Source: Brasilonema sp. UFV-L1 (GTDB lineage Bacteria; Cyanobacteriota; Cyanobacteriia; Cyanobacteriales; Nostocaceae). Taken from it: 63,392 bases of DNA. Below, piece after piece: positions 7,601 through 17,332 of the stretch. Under the pieces are notes generated by a model. It saw nothing but the letters and a program-made list of their open reading frames with translations. It was not told where the DNA came from and ran no database searches. Both the position numbers and the translations under genes were made by a program. Position 1 is the first letter of the stretch, and every line of letters begins with the position of its first letter. The stretch covers positions 1-63,392 of the forward strand of contig NZ_QMEA01000024.1 in the NCBI RefSeq assembly GCF_012912105.1. The letters are read 5' to 3'.

Positions 7601-8434
7601 TTATTGTAGTGCCCAAAGAGCGATTGCAAGAGCAAATCCCGCAAATGAACTATAATCCTGAGCGACAATTGAGACATTTAAACCCAACTTCTTTGCATTT
7701 GCTGCGGTGTAAGGTCCAAAGCAGGCGATCGCACAATGCTCATAATCTCTTTTTGAGTCAACCATTTGCAAAAAACCTACTACTTCCACAGTACTACTAA
7801 AGGCAATGACATCTATTTTGCCTTGCCGAATCAGATTTAACTCAACCTCATAGATATCCTTATCTAAACACCGCGTCCTATAAGTCGGTACACGGGTTAC
7901 CTTCATGCCCAATTTTTCTAACCCTGCAATAAAGTTTGGAATCACATCAGGTTCCGGAACGCCTACAACTTCTGGAACAGGGACAAGAACATTTTTCTGA
8001 GCAATATCCGGAATTTTAGCCAATTGGGCAATCACTCCTGCTGGGCTGGGTTCTTTCGGTACTAAATCGACCTTGACTCCCAAAGCTGCTAATCTTTCAG
8101 AATCTAATCCTATCGCACAAAAACGACATTTTGTCAAGACAAGAGGGTTGATCTCCAAATCTTCTAGACGTTGGAAAAAAGCATCGATACCGTTTCTACT
8201 GGTAAAAGCAATCCAATCAAATGCATCGATATGTTGCAGTGCAGCATCTAAGTCTGTAAAGTTTTCCAGCGAACAAGTTTCGATGGTTGGCATCAAAAAC
8301 GGCATACCACCTTGATTGATAAGTTGCCCAGATAACCTGGCAGCATAATTACGAGGTGCGGTAACGATAATCCGCTTACCATGTAAGGGCAATTGTACAG
8401 ATGGAGTAAGCAGTTTTGTTGACCTTTTTAACAT
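7601..8434 (-). CDS. hemD: Uroporphyrinogen-III synthase
   Basis: A 277-residue enzyme that cyclises hydroxymethylbilane to uroporphyrinogen III with D-ring inversion, the branch point to chlorophyll, haem, phycobilins and cobalamin. Recognised from the HemD fold signatures: LHGKRIIVTAPRNYAARLSGQL at the start, 'FDWIAFTSRNGIDAFFQRL', 'CAIGLDSERLAALGVKVDLVP', 'VPEVVGVPEPDVIPNFIAGL' and 'VIAFSSTVEVVGF' near the C-terminus. ATG at 8434 fits the family length. Upstream lies a long heptamer repeat array, so its promoter must be close to or within those repeats. Sequence identity between HemD proteins is generally low, but the two-lobe pattern is clear here. Confidence 0.9.
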   Translation of the reverse strand: MLKRSTKLLTPSVQLPLHGKRIIVTAPRNYAARLSGQLINQGGMPFLMPTIETCSLENFTDLDAALQHIDAFDWIAFTSRNGIDAFFQRLEDLEINPLVLTKCRFCAIGLDSERLAALGVKVDLVPKEPSPAGVIAQLAKIPDIAQKNVLVPVPEVVGVPEPDVIPNFIAGLEKLGMKVTRVPTYRTRCLDKDIYEVELNLIRQGKIDVIAFSSTVEVVGFLQMVDSKRDYEHCAIACFGPYTAANAKKLGLNVSIVAQDYSSFAGFALAIALWALQ

Positions 8435-8440
8435 TTATTC

Positions 8441-8543
8441 AGTTATCAGTTATCAGTTATCAGTTATCAGTTATCAGTTATCAATTATCACTGTTCATTG
8501 TTCATTGTTCATTGTTCACTGTTCACTGTTCACTGTTCACTGT
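8441..8543. repeat. STRR array: AGTTATC followed by GTTCATT/GTTCACT heptamers
   Basis: About six AGTTATC units run from 8441 to 8482. After a short transition, about seven GTTCATT/GTTCACT units continue to about 8543. Two different heptamer families sit back to back directly upstream of hemD and between two divergent genes. Confidence 0.92.
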
Positions 8544-8704
8544 TTTAATTGTGCAGTGCAACAGTTATGACTTTAGTTTTAGCATTTCTTCTGGGACGCT
8601 GGTTTAGTTTAATCTAGAATTACGGAGTTTTAAGATAGACGACTTACTTGTTTTTTAGTGCGCTAAAGTTTCTGTATCTAAAGAACACACCTTGGAGAGC
8701 CACC

Positions 8705-10120
8705 TTGCCCCACTCGATTGAACTAGCTCAACCGCCCCTAGAGTTTATTCCGCAGCAATTTAACCCTGCTGTGTACTATATTACCAAATGGATGCTGCCT
8801 ATTTTGTTGCGGTTTCGGACTCGACCGTGGTTACCAGCTGGTATCACACAGCTTGAAACTGTGAATGTCGAGAGGCTAGTTCATTTATATGAACAATTCC
8901 AAGCTGGCAAAATTCGGTTTTTGATAGCATTTCGTCACTCAGAGGTAGATGATCCTCTGTGCATGATGCATTTACTCTCCTATACTGTACCGAAAGTTGC
9001 TCGTCAAAATGGAATTTCCTTACAGTATCCGATTCATTCTCATTTTCTCTATGACAGGGGAATGACTCTGTGGGCTGGAGATTGGCTTGGTTGGTTCTTT
9101 TCTCGGTTAGGGGGCGTACCAATTTATCGAGGTAAACGGTTAGATAAGGTTGGTATGCGGACAGCGCGGGATTTATTCGCCAATGCTAAACTACCAATAA
9201 GTGTAGCTCCTGAAGGCGCAACGAATGGGCATAGTGAAATTGTTAGCCCTTTAGAACCTGGCGTTGCTCACATGGGCTTTTGGTGTGTAGAAGATTTGCT
9301 CAAAGCAAACCGAACTGAGGAAGTTTTTATTGTGCCAATAGGCAATCAGTATCACTACATCAATCCATCTTGGGCAAAACTAGATTGGCTTTTGGGTAAA
9401 TTAGAAGCTGATTGTGGCTTAAAAGTGGAGCATATTGGTGAATCAAACCTGGTTGAGCGAGAAAAAGTTTTCTATGAGCGACTCTTTCGCCTTGGTGAAC
9501 ATATTCTTTCCCAAATGGAACAGTTTTACGCTCGCTTTTCCCACGAAAGTACACCGGCGACAACGCAAACAAATTCACCTGCAAGTCGTAACCAGGAACT
9601 AGAAACTCGACTCCAGACAGTATTAGATAAGTCATTACAAGCAGCCGAGCAGTATTTTGGACTTGAAAGCCAAGGAACTGTGATTGAGCGTTGTCGCCGA
9701 ATAGAGTCAGCAGGCTGGGAGGATATCTACAGAAAGGATTTGCCAAACTTGCACGCATTATCACCTATGGAGCGTGGTTTGGCAGACTGGATTGCAGAAG
9801 AAGCATCTCTGCGGACGCTACATATGCGCTTAGCTGAGAGTTTTGTTGCAGTCACAGGAACTTATGTGCAACAGAAGCCTAGTTTTGAGAGATTTGCAGA
9901 AACGTCCTTAATTTTATTCGACCTTATAGCACGGATAAAAGGAGAGAAAAATCCTGCGCGCCCTCGGTTAGGTTGGCGAAAATCACGCTTAACGGTAGGT
10001 GAACCAATTTCAGTGACACAACGTTGGTCAGTTTATCAGACAAGTCGTCAAGCAGCAAGAGGCGCAGTTAATGATTTGACGCAAGATTTGCAAGTGGCGT
10101 TGGAGAAGATGATTTGTTAA
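8705..10120 (+). CDS. Putative phospholipid/glycerol acyltransferase domain protein
   Basis: A protein of about 471 residues whose first half resembles 1-acyl-sn-glycerol-3-phosphate acyltransferases. The HX4D catalytic motif is in FRHSEVDDP, a GVPIYRG block follows, and SVAPEGATNGH corresponds to the PEGT/S block. The second half is helical and lacks a motif I recognise. TTG at 8705 (MPHSIELAQ) is taken as the start because homologous cyanobacterial proteins begin there; a TTG at 8648 would add 19 residues. Probable role: acyl transfer to a lipid acceptor at the membrane. No membrane helix is strongly predicted by eye apart from a hydrophobic stretch near YYITKWMLPILL. It is single, divergent from hemD. 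Confidence 0.75.
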   Translation: MPHSIELAQPPLEFIPQQFNPAVYYITKWMLPILLRFRTRPWLPAGITQLETVNVERLVHLYEQFQAGKIRFLIAFRHSEVDDPLCMMHLLSYTVPKVARQNGISLQYPIHSHFLYDRGMTLWAGDWLGWFFSRLGGVPIYRGKRLDKVGMRTARDLFANAKLPISVAPEGATNGHSEIVSPLEPGVAHMGFWCVEDLLKANRTEEVFIVPIGNQYHYINPSWAKLDWLLGKLEADCGLKVEHIGESNLVEREKVFYERLFRLGEHILSQMEQFYARFSHESTPATTQTNSPASRNQELETRLQTVLDKSLQAAEQYFGLESQGTVIERCRRIESAGWEDIYRKDLPNLHALSPMERGLADWIAEEASLRTLHMRLAESFVAVTGTYVQQKPSFERFAETSLILFDLIARIKGEKNPARPRLGWRKSRLTVGEPISVTQRWSVYQTSRQAARGAVNDLTQDLQVALEKMIC

Positions 10121-10140
10121 CACTCAAAAGGAATTTGAGC

Positions 10141-11532
10141 CTAAAAAAGTGTTAATCGATATGCACCACGTTCCTGTGCATTAGCTGAAATGACGATTAT
10201 ATAGTATGTGTCATCTGCTGGTAGTCTAGCACGATCAATGAGTACACTGTATTTACCATCTTTGTCACTATCTGAAGCAACGATTTGTCCCTTGGAATTT
10301 AGCAAGACGACATAAGGAGAAAACTGTTCAAAAATACTATCTACACGGATACTAACGAGTTGGTCTTTTTTCCCTTGAAATTTGGAAACATTGTAAGGGC
10401 TTCCATTTTGTTTAAGGGTAGATTTCTCTAGTGTCAGTTCACCAGATTGATCTAAAGTGTAACTGGCTCTGTCATTTCTAAGAGCTAGACTGTAACGACC
10501 TTTTTCTTTTGGGTTTTGACTAGTGACTGCAATTGTGTAGATACCTTTTGCGGGTAATCGTACAAAGATAAATGCATCCTTTACTCCTCGACTATCTACT
10601 GCTTCACCAGTACCTCGTTTTAAGAGAACTTGATTATTAGAGTCAAGTAGAAGCAAGAAAGGATTTAGACTCAAATTGTTTGAACGACGTTGATCTGCAC
10701 TACCAGTGAGTCTAATTTGAATAAGTTGATTTTCTCTGCCTTCAAACTGGTAGAAATGAAAATATCTACCTTGTGACTGATAATCACCTGGGGCTAGAAC
10801 ACCAAATGCGAGATCTACAAAATTAATCTCTCTAAAAGTCGGTGTTATGGAAGTAGAAATAGGTGAACCTCCAGTGACTGGCTGACGAGTTCTTTGAGGT
10901 GGAGGAGTAGAGAGACGAACTGAAGTTTGCGTTGCTGGAGTTGTACCAGTTGCTGTCGGTGTCGAAGGAGTAACAGTCGCCGCAGGTTTGTTTGCTGGAG
11001 TCGTACCAGTTGCTGTCGGTGTCGAAGGAGTAACAGTCGCCGCAGGTTTGTTTGCTGGAGTCGTACCAGTTGCTGTCGGTGTTGAAGGAGTAACAGTCGC
11101 TGCAGGTTTGGTTGCTGGAGTCGTACCAGTTGCTGTCGGTGTTGAAGGAGTAACAGTCGCTGCAGGTTTGGTTGCTGGAGTCGTACCAGTTGCTGTCGGT
11201 GTCGAAGGAGTAACAGTCGCTGCAGGTTTGGTTGCTGGAGTCGTACCAGTTGCTGTCGGTGTCGAAGCAGGCGCTAAAGGTGACTCAATAGACTCTTTTC
11301 GTTTTTGAGATACAGGCGGTTGAGTCACAGGAATTTGCTCAATTCCTTTTTCTACAGCTTCTGGTTGTCTTTCATCTGGTGGTTTGGCAATTATAAAGTG
11401 TCTAGAGTGTAGTGGATTTGCTAAAACGCTAATAGGCAGAGCATAACTTGTGATCAACAAACTACTGCTCATACAACAAATTAAAACAAATTCTAATCTA
11501 TCCCTGTAATATTTATTATTTTTTCTTGCCAT
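10141..11532 (-). CDS. Secreted PPC-domain protein with Thr/Pro/Ala-rich repeat linker
   Basis: A 463-residue exported protein. An N-terminal hydrophobic segment (about 15-35, LICCMSSSLLITSYALPISVLA) acts as signal peptide or anchor. A low-complexity linker (about 85-200) repeats TPTATGTTPATKPAATVTPS, 20 residues per unit. Two pre-peptidase C-terminal (PPC) beta-sandwich domains follow: one from about 'FGVLAPGDYQSQGRYFHFYQFEG' to 'KGRYSLALR', and one from 'YTLDQSGELT' to 'ERGAYRLTLF'. In cyanobacteria PPC domains often accompany secreted proteases, but no protease domain is present here. It probably works outside the cytoplasmic membrane. ATG at 11532 gives the complete signal sequence. The linker length must vary because its DNA is a minisatellite. 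Confidence 0.82.
   Translation of the reverse strand: MARKNNKYYRDRLEFVLICCMSSSLLITSYALPISVLANPLHSRHFIIAKPPDERQPEAVEKGIEQIPVTQPPVSQKRKESIESPLAPASTPTATGTTPATKPAATVTPSTPTATGTTPATKPAATVTPSTPTATGTTPATKPAATVTPSTPTATGTTPANKPAATVTPSTPTATGTTPANKPAATVTPSTPTATGTTPATQTSVRLSTPPPQRTRQPVTGGSPISTSITPTFREINFVDLAFGVLAPGDYQSQGRYFHFYQFEGRENQLIQIRLTGSADQRRSNNLSLNPFLLLLDSNNQVLLKRGTGEAVDSRGVKDAFIFVRLPAKGIYTIAVTSQNPKEKGRYSLALRNDRASYTLDQSGELTLEKSTLKQNGSPYNVSKFQGKKDQLVSIRVDSIFEQFSPYVVLLNSKGQIVASDSDKDGKYSVLIDRARLPADDTYYIIVISANAQERGAYRLTLF
10930..11268. repeat. 60-bp minisatellite inside the PPC-protein gene
   Basis: Nearly identical 60-bp units start at 10930, 10990, 11050, 11110, 11170 and 11230, the last one partial. 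They differ by single substitutions such as GTC/GTT and CGCC/CGCT. Because 60 is divisible by 3, gain or loss of a unit keeps the frame and adds or removes 20 residues of linker. Confidence 0.95.
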
Positions 11533-12299
11533 AATTCACTCCTCATTGTCTTTTGCTCAATGCAATCTAATACCTTCTATTTCAACATGCTTGGTGAGCA
11601 GACTTTTTTCTCAACTCAGAACTCAGAAGAAAAGATATACTTTCATGTGTTTTGGTGTACCCAGTTCATGACGCCTACTTAAAATTAGAGATCTTCTTCT
11701 GGCGGTTTGGTAGTATCAGTTAATAAACTTTTATCACAATTTTTATACTTTGTATCACAAACAACCTAAACTCTCTTACTTTCTTCCCGTTCCAAGATTA
11801 CCTGTAATAATTTACTCCTGTGTTTAGTTTTCCAGAACGCTTCTGAGGTTAAAAAATAAGTATTATTCTGGTGGTTCGGGAGTGAGACTCAATCAAGAGG
11901 AATAATGTTCCTGAAATTATTGAGGTTACGAAGACTAGAGTTGAGAACTTTTTCAAGAAGATAAATCATCAAAATTGTGTTGCTCGTTACAAAGATTACT
12001 GGTTTTTTGTAATCACTGAAACGTTTGTCTTATAATACATAAGCCAATTGTACAAACCCGGAAAATATGCAAATAAAAATGAAATCTGTAAATGGTATAA
12101 TTTACGCTCACAAGGACATCTAAGCGTATCGCTCAAGCAAAATGCCCTAAAATCACCTAAATTGTAAAATAGTGAGTTGACAACTAACGTACTAGCGTTT
12201 ATCTAATATGACAATCTTACGAAATCACAGAAAAAATAGTAGGAAGATACTGCATCGCTTAACCTTAATATATACTCCAACTGCAAATGGATTCCCAGT
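11533..12299. other. AT-rich intergenic region without recognisable genes
   Basis: A 767-bp gap between the divergent PPC-protein and kinase genes. It is AT-rich with no frame that looks coding and no clear tRNA. Both promoters should lie here. I see no convincing operator. Confidence 0.6.
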
Positions 12300-14339
12300 A
12301 TGCTGTGCTGCCTGAATCCCGATTGCCCGAATCCTTTAAATCCAGACGATAACCAACTATGCCGAAGTTGCAATACACCATTGATTCCTTTGTTGAGGGG
12401 TCGTTATCGTGTTATCAAGGTATTGTCTGATGAAGGGGGATTTGGCAAAACTTATCTAGCAGAAGATGTAGATAAACTCAATGAACCTTGTGTTGTGAAG
12501 CAATTCGCACCCAAAATCCAAGAAACTTTGGCTTTAAAGAAGGCAGTTGAGCTTTTTAAAGAAGAAGCAAAACAATTACAGCAGTTGGGAGAACACCATC
12601 AAATTCCCACACTCTTGGCTTACTTTGAACAGAATAATTACCTGTTTTTGGTGCAGCAATATATTGATGGGCAAAATTTACTACAAGAATTGCATAAAAA
12701 GGGACTTTACAACGAAAGCAAAATTCGAGAATTTTTGCTGGATTTACTACCTGTTCTTGAGTTTATCCACAAACGTGGAGTCATTCATCGAGATATTAAG
12801 CCACAAAACATTATCCGCCGTGATAGTGATAGACGATTAGTGCTGATTGATTTTGGAGCCTCAAAGCAGCTGAGTGCAACTGTGCAGACTAAAATCGGTA
12901 CGGCTATTGGTTCACACGGTTATACCCCAATCGAACAGATGCAAGATGGAAAGGCTTATCCAGCCAGTGATTTATTTAGCTTGGGTGCAACTTGTTTTCA
13001 TTTGTTGACTGGGATTGTTCCATCTAAACTATGGATGCAAAATGGCTATAGCTGGGTGACTCATTGGCGGCGATATTTAAACCAACAAAGTCAAGGTGGA
13101 ACAATCTCAGAATGTCTAAAATTGGGTAATGTCTTAGATAAGCTATTAAGAATTGATATCCAACAGCGTTATCAATCGGCTGATGAAGTTCTTAAGGATG
13201 TATTGCGTCAGTCGTCACAACCAATATCCTCAACCTTTATTTCTGTTAGTCGAACATCTCAGGTATTGGCGTCATTACCACTAGATACTCAGCGCAAGAA
13301 ACATCTGTTAGTCAGTGCTGGTATTGTGCTGTTGGGATTGGGAGGAGTTTGGTATTCATACTCTCAACCACTAGTCATCCCCAAGCCTTCCAACCTAAGT
13401 CAACCTATAAACAAAACCTTGGAGGATTCTGATTCACCCAACACCTTAAAGGGACATTCCAGCGATGTGAATTCTGTCGCCTTTTCTGTTGATGGCAAAA
13501 CTCTTGCTAGTGGTAGTGATGATAATACAATAAAAATATGGAATTTGGCGAACCAACAAGAAATTCGTACTTTTAAGGGACACTCAGAATGGATTTGGAC
13601 TGTCGCTTTCTCTGTTGATGGCAAAATTCTTGCTAGTGGTAGTGCAGACAAAACCATTAGACTGTGGAATGTAGAAACAGGAGAGGAAATTGGTATTTTA
13701 AAAGGGCATGCTGCTGGAGTTTCTTCTATCGCTTTTAGCCCAGATGGCAAAACTCTTGCTAGTGGAAGTCTGGATAAGACTATTAAACTTTGGAACCTGG
13801 AAACTAGTCAAGAAATTTACACTTTTAAGGGACATTCTAAAGCAGTTGCATCTGTCGCCTTCAGCCCAGATGGTACGACTCTTGCAAGTGGAAGTTGGGA
13901 CAAGACTATTAAACTTTGGAACCTCGCAACACAAAAAGAAATTCGTACTTTTGAAGGACATTCTGAGATGGTTCTTTGCATCGCCTTCGCTCCTGATAAC
14001 CTCAATCTTGCGAGTAGCAGTAAGGACAACTCTATCAAAGTTTGGAATCTGGTGACAGGAGAGGTTACTCAGACGCTGATCGGGCATTCTGACAAAGTAA
14101 ATTCTATCAAATATCTGCTAAGTACAGATAATGATCAAACAACCAATAAAGTGATTCTTGTCAGTGGTAGCAATGACAACACTATTAAACTTTGGAATCC
14201 GGTAACAGGACAGGAAATTCGCACCTTAAAAAAAGATTCAGGGTATATTTACTCTGTCGCTGTGAGTCCAGATGGAAAGGCGATCGCCAGTGGTGGTAGT
14301 GCTGATAATATCATCAAGATTTGGCGATCGCCCCGTTAG
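12300..14339 (+). CDS. Membrane-anchored Ser/Thr protein kinase with WD40 propeller
   Basis: A 679-residue eukaryotic-type kinase. Order of parts: a short cysteine cluster (C-x4-C ... CRSC, residues about 3-24) that may bind zinc; a kinase domain (about 33-300) with the glycine loop DEGGFGKTYLA, VVKQF lysine, catalytic HRDIKPQN (about 160) and DFGASK; a single membrane helix (about 337-354, LLVSAGIVLLGLGGVWY); and seven WD40 repeats (about 380-679), enough for one closed propeller. The topology puts the kinase in the cytoplasm and the propeller on the other side of the membrane. It probably senses a ligand or partner by the propeller and phosphorylates unknown targets. A close paralogue follows 160 bp downstream, a tandem duplication. 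Confidence 0.92.
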   Translation: MLCCLNPDCPNPLNPDDNQLCRSCNTPLIPLLRGRYRVIKVLSDEGGFGKTYLAEDVDKLNEPCVVKQFAPKIQETLALKKAVELFKEEAKQLQQLGEHHQIPTLLAYFEQNNYLFLVQQYIDGQNLLQELHKKGLYNESKIREFLLDLLPVLEFIHKRGVIHRDIKPQNIIRRDSDRRLVLIDFGASKQLSATVQTKIGTAIGSHGYTPIEQMQDGKAYPASDLFSLGATCFHLLTGIVPSKLWMQNGYSWVTHWRRYLNQQSQGGTISECLKLGNVLDKLLRIDIQQRYQSADEVLKDVLRQSSQPISSTFISVSRTSQVLASLPLDTQRKKHLLVSAGIVLLGLGGVWYSYSQPLVIPKPSNLSQPINKTLEDSDSPNTLKGHSSDVNSVAFSVDGKTLASGSDDNTIKIWNLANQQEIRTFKGHSEWIWTVAFSVDGKILASGSADKTIRLWNVETGEEIGILKGHAAGVSSIAFSPDGKTLASGSLDKTIKLWNLETSQEIYTFKGHSKAVASVAFSPDGTTLASGSWDKTIKLWNLATQKEIRTFEGHSEMVLCIAFAPDNLNLASSSKDNSIKVWNLVTGEVTQTLIGHSDKVNSIKYLLSTDNDQTTNKVILVSGSNDNTIKLWNPVTGQEIRTLKKDSGYIYSVAVSPDGKAIASGGSADNIIKIWRSPR

Positions 14340-14498
14340 TTTTGTGTAAAATCATAGCCTCAATTCATCATCTTATTGCTAATCTTCTCAAGAAAATAAT
14401 TTTAAAAGAGTCATCATTCTCAGAAATTTAACAATTTTCACCCGGAAAATTTTTGGATGTAATATGATAGATGGCAGCACAGTCACGCTTGCCAGACG

Positions 14499-16505
14499 AT
14501 GCTCTGCTGCCTTAATCCCGATTGTCTAAATCCTCTCAATCCTGATAGGATAACGAATTGCCAGAGTTGCGGAGCACCACTGATACCGCTTTTGAGAGGT
14601 CACTATCGTATCATTCAGGTGCTTTCAGATGAAGGTGGATTTGGTAGAACTTATTTGGCAGAAGATGTAGATAAGCTCAAGGAACCCTGCGTTGTCAAGC
14701 AACTCGCACCGAAAGTTCAAGGAACATGGGCTTTGAAGAAAGCGGTTGAGTCATTCCAGCAAGAGGCTCAACGGTTGCAAGAACTCGGAAAACATTCCCA
14801 GATTCCGACTTTGCTAGCTTACTTTGAAGAAGATAATTATTTGTATTTAGTACAAGAGTTTATTGATGGACAGACTTTGCTCAAAGAGTTGCGACAACAG
14901 GGAACATATCACGAAACAAAAATTCGGCAACTGTTGCTCGATTTGCTACCAGTTCTCAAGTTTATTCATGAGCGTGGAGTCATTCATCGGGACATCAAGC
15001 CACAAAATATTATGCGCAGATTTGCTGAACCCCAGTTCACAATCAGGTCAAATTATTCCTCAGTAAGTGGGCACAAGAGAAGAGAAACAAAAGAGGAACT
15101 TGTCCTGATTGATTTTGGTGCCTCGAAGCAGCTAAGCGCAACAGTACGGACTAAACCGGGGACGACTATTGGTACACGTGGGTATAGCCCTCTAGAACAA
15201 TTACAAGATGGTGAAGCTCATCCAGCCAGCGATTTATTTAGCTTAGGAGCTACGTGTTTTCACTTGATTTCTGGAGTTTCGCCTGGTGCTCTTTGGGCAG
15301 AAAACGGCTACAGCTGGGTTAGTTCTTGGCAGCAATATTTGAAACGTCCAATCAGTCAAGATTTAGCTGAGATTTTCGATAAGCTTCTTAAGAAAGATAT
15401 TCAAGAGCGTTATCAGTCAGCGGATGAAGTCCTCATAGACTTGGCACCTCAGTTACCATCCCCGCAGTCACCGACGCTGAGAAGAAGACTTTTAGCAGGT
15501 ACTGCGATTATATTGTTGGGATTTGGGGGATTTTGGTATATAAACAGTTTCTATCCCTTAAACCTGACAGCGGAAAATAATTTCCTCATGAAAACCCTCA
15601 ATGGGCATTCCAATGTAGTGACTTCTGTTGCTGTCAGTTCTACTTCTAATGGTATCACTCTTGCTAGTGGCAGTTTTGACACGACACTTAAATTGTGGAA
15701 TTTGACAACTGGAAAGGAAATCGTCACTATTGAGGGAAATGCTGCTTCGGTTTATTCTGTCGCCACCAGTCCTGATGGTCGTATTGTCGCTAATGGCAAC
15801 GGTCACAATACAATTAAACTGTGGAATCTCGTCACCGGACAAGAAATTCGTACTCTTTATGGGCATTCAAGTTTGGTTGAGTCGGTTGCTATTAGTCCAG
15901 ATAGCAAGATGCTTGCAAGTGGCAGTTTTGATGGTACTATCAAACTATGGGAATTGCCATCAGGAAATGAAATCGCTACCCTAAACTCACATTCTAGTGC
16001 AGTCAAATCTGTTGCTTTTGGTCCTAATGGACAAACTCTTGCAAGTGGTAGTGAGGATAAAACCATTAAACTATGGAATTTAAAAAACAAACAAGTCATC
16101 AGAACTTTCAAAGGACATTCTCAACCGATTCGATCTGTCGCTATTAGTCCAATCCTTTCTGAGTCGCCCCTAAGCAAGGAAGGACTAGTAGGAATTCTTG
16201 CTAGTAGCAGTGCTGACAACACAATCAAACTCTGGGATATCGCAACCGGACAGGAAATCTATACCTTCGTTGGGCATTCTTACTCCGTGAATTCTGTTGC
16301 CTTTACCTCAGATGGTAAAATCCTTGCTAGTGGTAGTAGTGACCATACTATCAAACTATGGGATGTCACAACAAAAAGAGAAATTCGTACTCTCAAAGGT
16401 CATTCTAAAGAAGTCACTTCTCTTGCTTTTAGTCCGAATGGCAATATCCTTGTCAGTGGTTGTGCTGATGGAACTATTAATCTTTGGCGGGTGGTTCGTT
16501 GGTGA
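14499..16505 (+). CDS. Membrane-anchored Ser/Thr protein kinase with WD40 propeller (tandem paralogue)
   Basis: A 668-residue paralogue of the preceding gene with the same order of cysteine cluster, kinase, membrane helix (about 330-350) and seven WD40 repeats. The catalytic HRDIKPQN and DFGASK motifs are intact. Two insertions distinguish it. About 25 residues (AEPQFTIRSNYSSVSGHKRR and neighbours) lie between the catalytic loop and the DFG strand. About 13 residues (LSESPLSKEGLVG) split a WD40 repeat; the DNA there contains CCCCTAAGCAAGGAAGG, resembling the CCCCTTGCTAAGGGG repeat at the window end, so a dispersed repeat probably entered in frame. Divergence in the propeller suggests a different ligand from its neighbour. 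Start ATG at 14499. Confidence 0.92.
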   Translation: MLCCLNPDCLNPLNPDRITNCQSCGAPLIPLLRGHYRIIQVLSDEGGFGRTYLAEDVDKLKEPCVVKQLAPKVQGTWALKKAVESFQQEAQRLQELGKHSQIPTLLAYFEEDNYLYLVQEFIDGQTLLKELRQQGTYHETKIRQLLLDLLPVLKFIHERGVIHRDIKPQNIMRRFAEPQFTIRSNYSSVSGHKRRETKEELVLIDFGASKQLSATVRTKPGTTIGTRGYSPLEQLQDGEAHPASDLFSLGATCFHLISGVSPGALWAENGYSWVSSWQQYLKRPISQDLAEIFDKLLKKDIQERYQSADEVLIDLAPQLPSPQSPTLRRRLLAGTAIILLGFGGFWYINSFYPLNLTAENNFLMKTLNGHSNVVTSVAVSSTSNGITLASGSFDTTLKLWNLTTGKEIVTIEGNAASVYSVATSPDGRIVANGNGHNTIKLWNLVTGQEIRTLYGHSSLVESVAISPDSKMLASGSFDGTIKLWELPSGNEIATLNSHSSAVKSVAFGPNGQTLASGSEDKTIKLWNLKNKQVIRTFKGHSQPIRSVAISPILSESPLSKEGLVGILASSSADNTIKLWDIATGQEIYTFVGHSYSVNSVAFTSDGKILASGSSDHTIKLWDVTTKREIRTLKGHSKEVTSLAFSPNGNILVSGCADGTINLWRVVRW

Positions 16506-16704
16506 ATTATTTCAGAATTTCTCGTTCCATGCTCAACATGGGAACGCCTAAAAGGAAGCTCCCACTTCTTCATTCATTGTCTTTGTTTAGTGTGGTAATA
16601 CTCTTGAAAAGATGGGTTCGCCTGCGCACACCTTTTCCATTATTGATACGATATCATGTCAACTCGTCAAAAGTCAACCCGTAAAGTGCTAAGGTAGTCA
16701 GAAT

Positions 16705-16900
16705 CTAATTTTGCAAAAGACGTGAAAAAGCTTCGTTATTGTAAGCTTGTGCAAGACTTGGCTTGAGACGAATGGCTTGCTTTAAATCTTCCTTGGCTCC
16801 TTGGTCATCTTTTTGGTGTAAACGTGCTAAACCCCGGTTGTTGTAAGCTAAGGCAAAGTCTGGCTTGAGGCGAATTGCTTCTGTAAAATCGGCGATCGCC
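16705..16900 (-). pseudogene. Duplicated 3' fragment of the trypsin-TPR gene, copy A
   Basis: 196 bp almost identical to 17954-18149, including the stop codon and the final TPR. It ends exactly at a HIP1-type site, GGCGATCGCC, after which the sequence becomes unrelated (TAATCTTGTAGGG). It has no start codon. Confidence 0.9.
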
Positions 16901-17136
16901 TAATCTTGTAGGGCTGCTGAGTATGGGAATGAGAAAATTAAAGAAGCGAACTGTGTTTACAGTATTGAAGCATAAAGCTCACTTCTTTGTTGATTGCTTC
17001 TTTGTTGATTGTCTTTGTTTAGTGTGGTAATACTCTTGAAAAGATGGGTTTGCCTGCGCACACCTTTTCCATTATTTATACGATATCATGTCAACTCGTT
17101 AAAAGTCAACCCGTAAAGTGCTAAGGTAGCCAGAAT

Positions 17137-17332
17137 CTAATTTTGCAAAAGACGTGAAAAAGCTTCGTTATTGTAAGCTTGTGCAAGACTTGGCTTGAGA
17201 CGAATGGCTTGCTTTAAATCTTCCTTGGCTCCTTGGTCATCTTTTTGGTGTAAACGTGCTAAACCCCGGTTGTTGTAAGCTAAGGCAAAGTCTGGCTTGA
17301 GGCGAATTGCTTCTGTAAAATCGGCGATCGCC
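17137..17332 (-). pseudogene. Duplicated 3' fragment of the trypsin-TPR gene, copy B
   Basis: A second 196-bp copy of the gene's end with the same boundary at GGCGATCGCC. It is followed by TAATCTTTTAGGG, a near match to the sequence after copy A. The shared junction means A and B descend from one event followed by tandem duplication. Confidence 0.9.

Noticed and set aside
8441-8543. CRISPR array
   Set aside because: The units are 7-bp direct tandem repeats with no spacers; no cas gene is in the window.
10988-11308. 106-codon plus-strand frame with a Val/Ala/Gly repeat
   Set aside because: It is the antisense shadow of the 60-bp minisatellite in the PPC-protein gene; its regularity reflects the repeat only.
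11690-11900. Two minus-strand tails ending in Pro-Pro-Glu (…KPPEEDL and …PEPPE)
   Set aside because: Tempting as decayed small peptides, but each open stretch is only about 9-27 codons with no start codon or ribosome-binding site.
15558-15866. Antisense frames within the WD40 and TPR genes
   Set aside because: Repetitive proteins give long antisense frames by codon periodicity; they mirror the repeats and show no independent signals.
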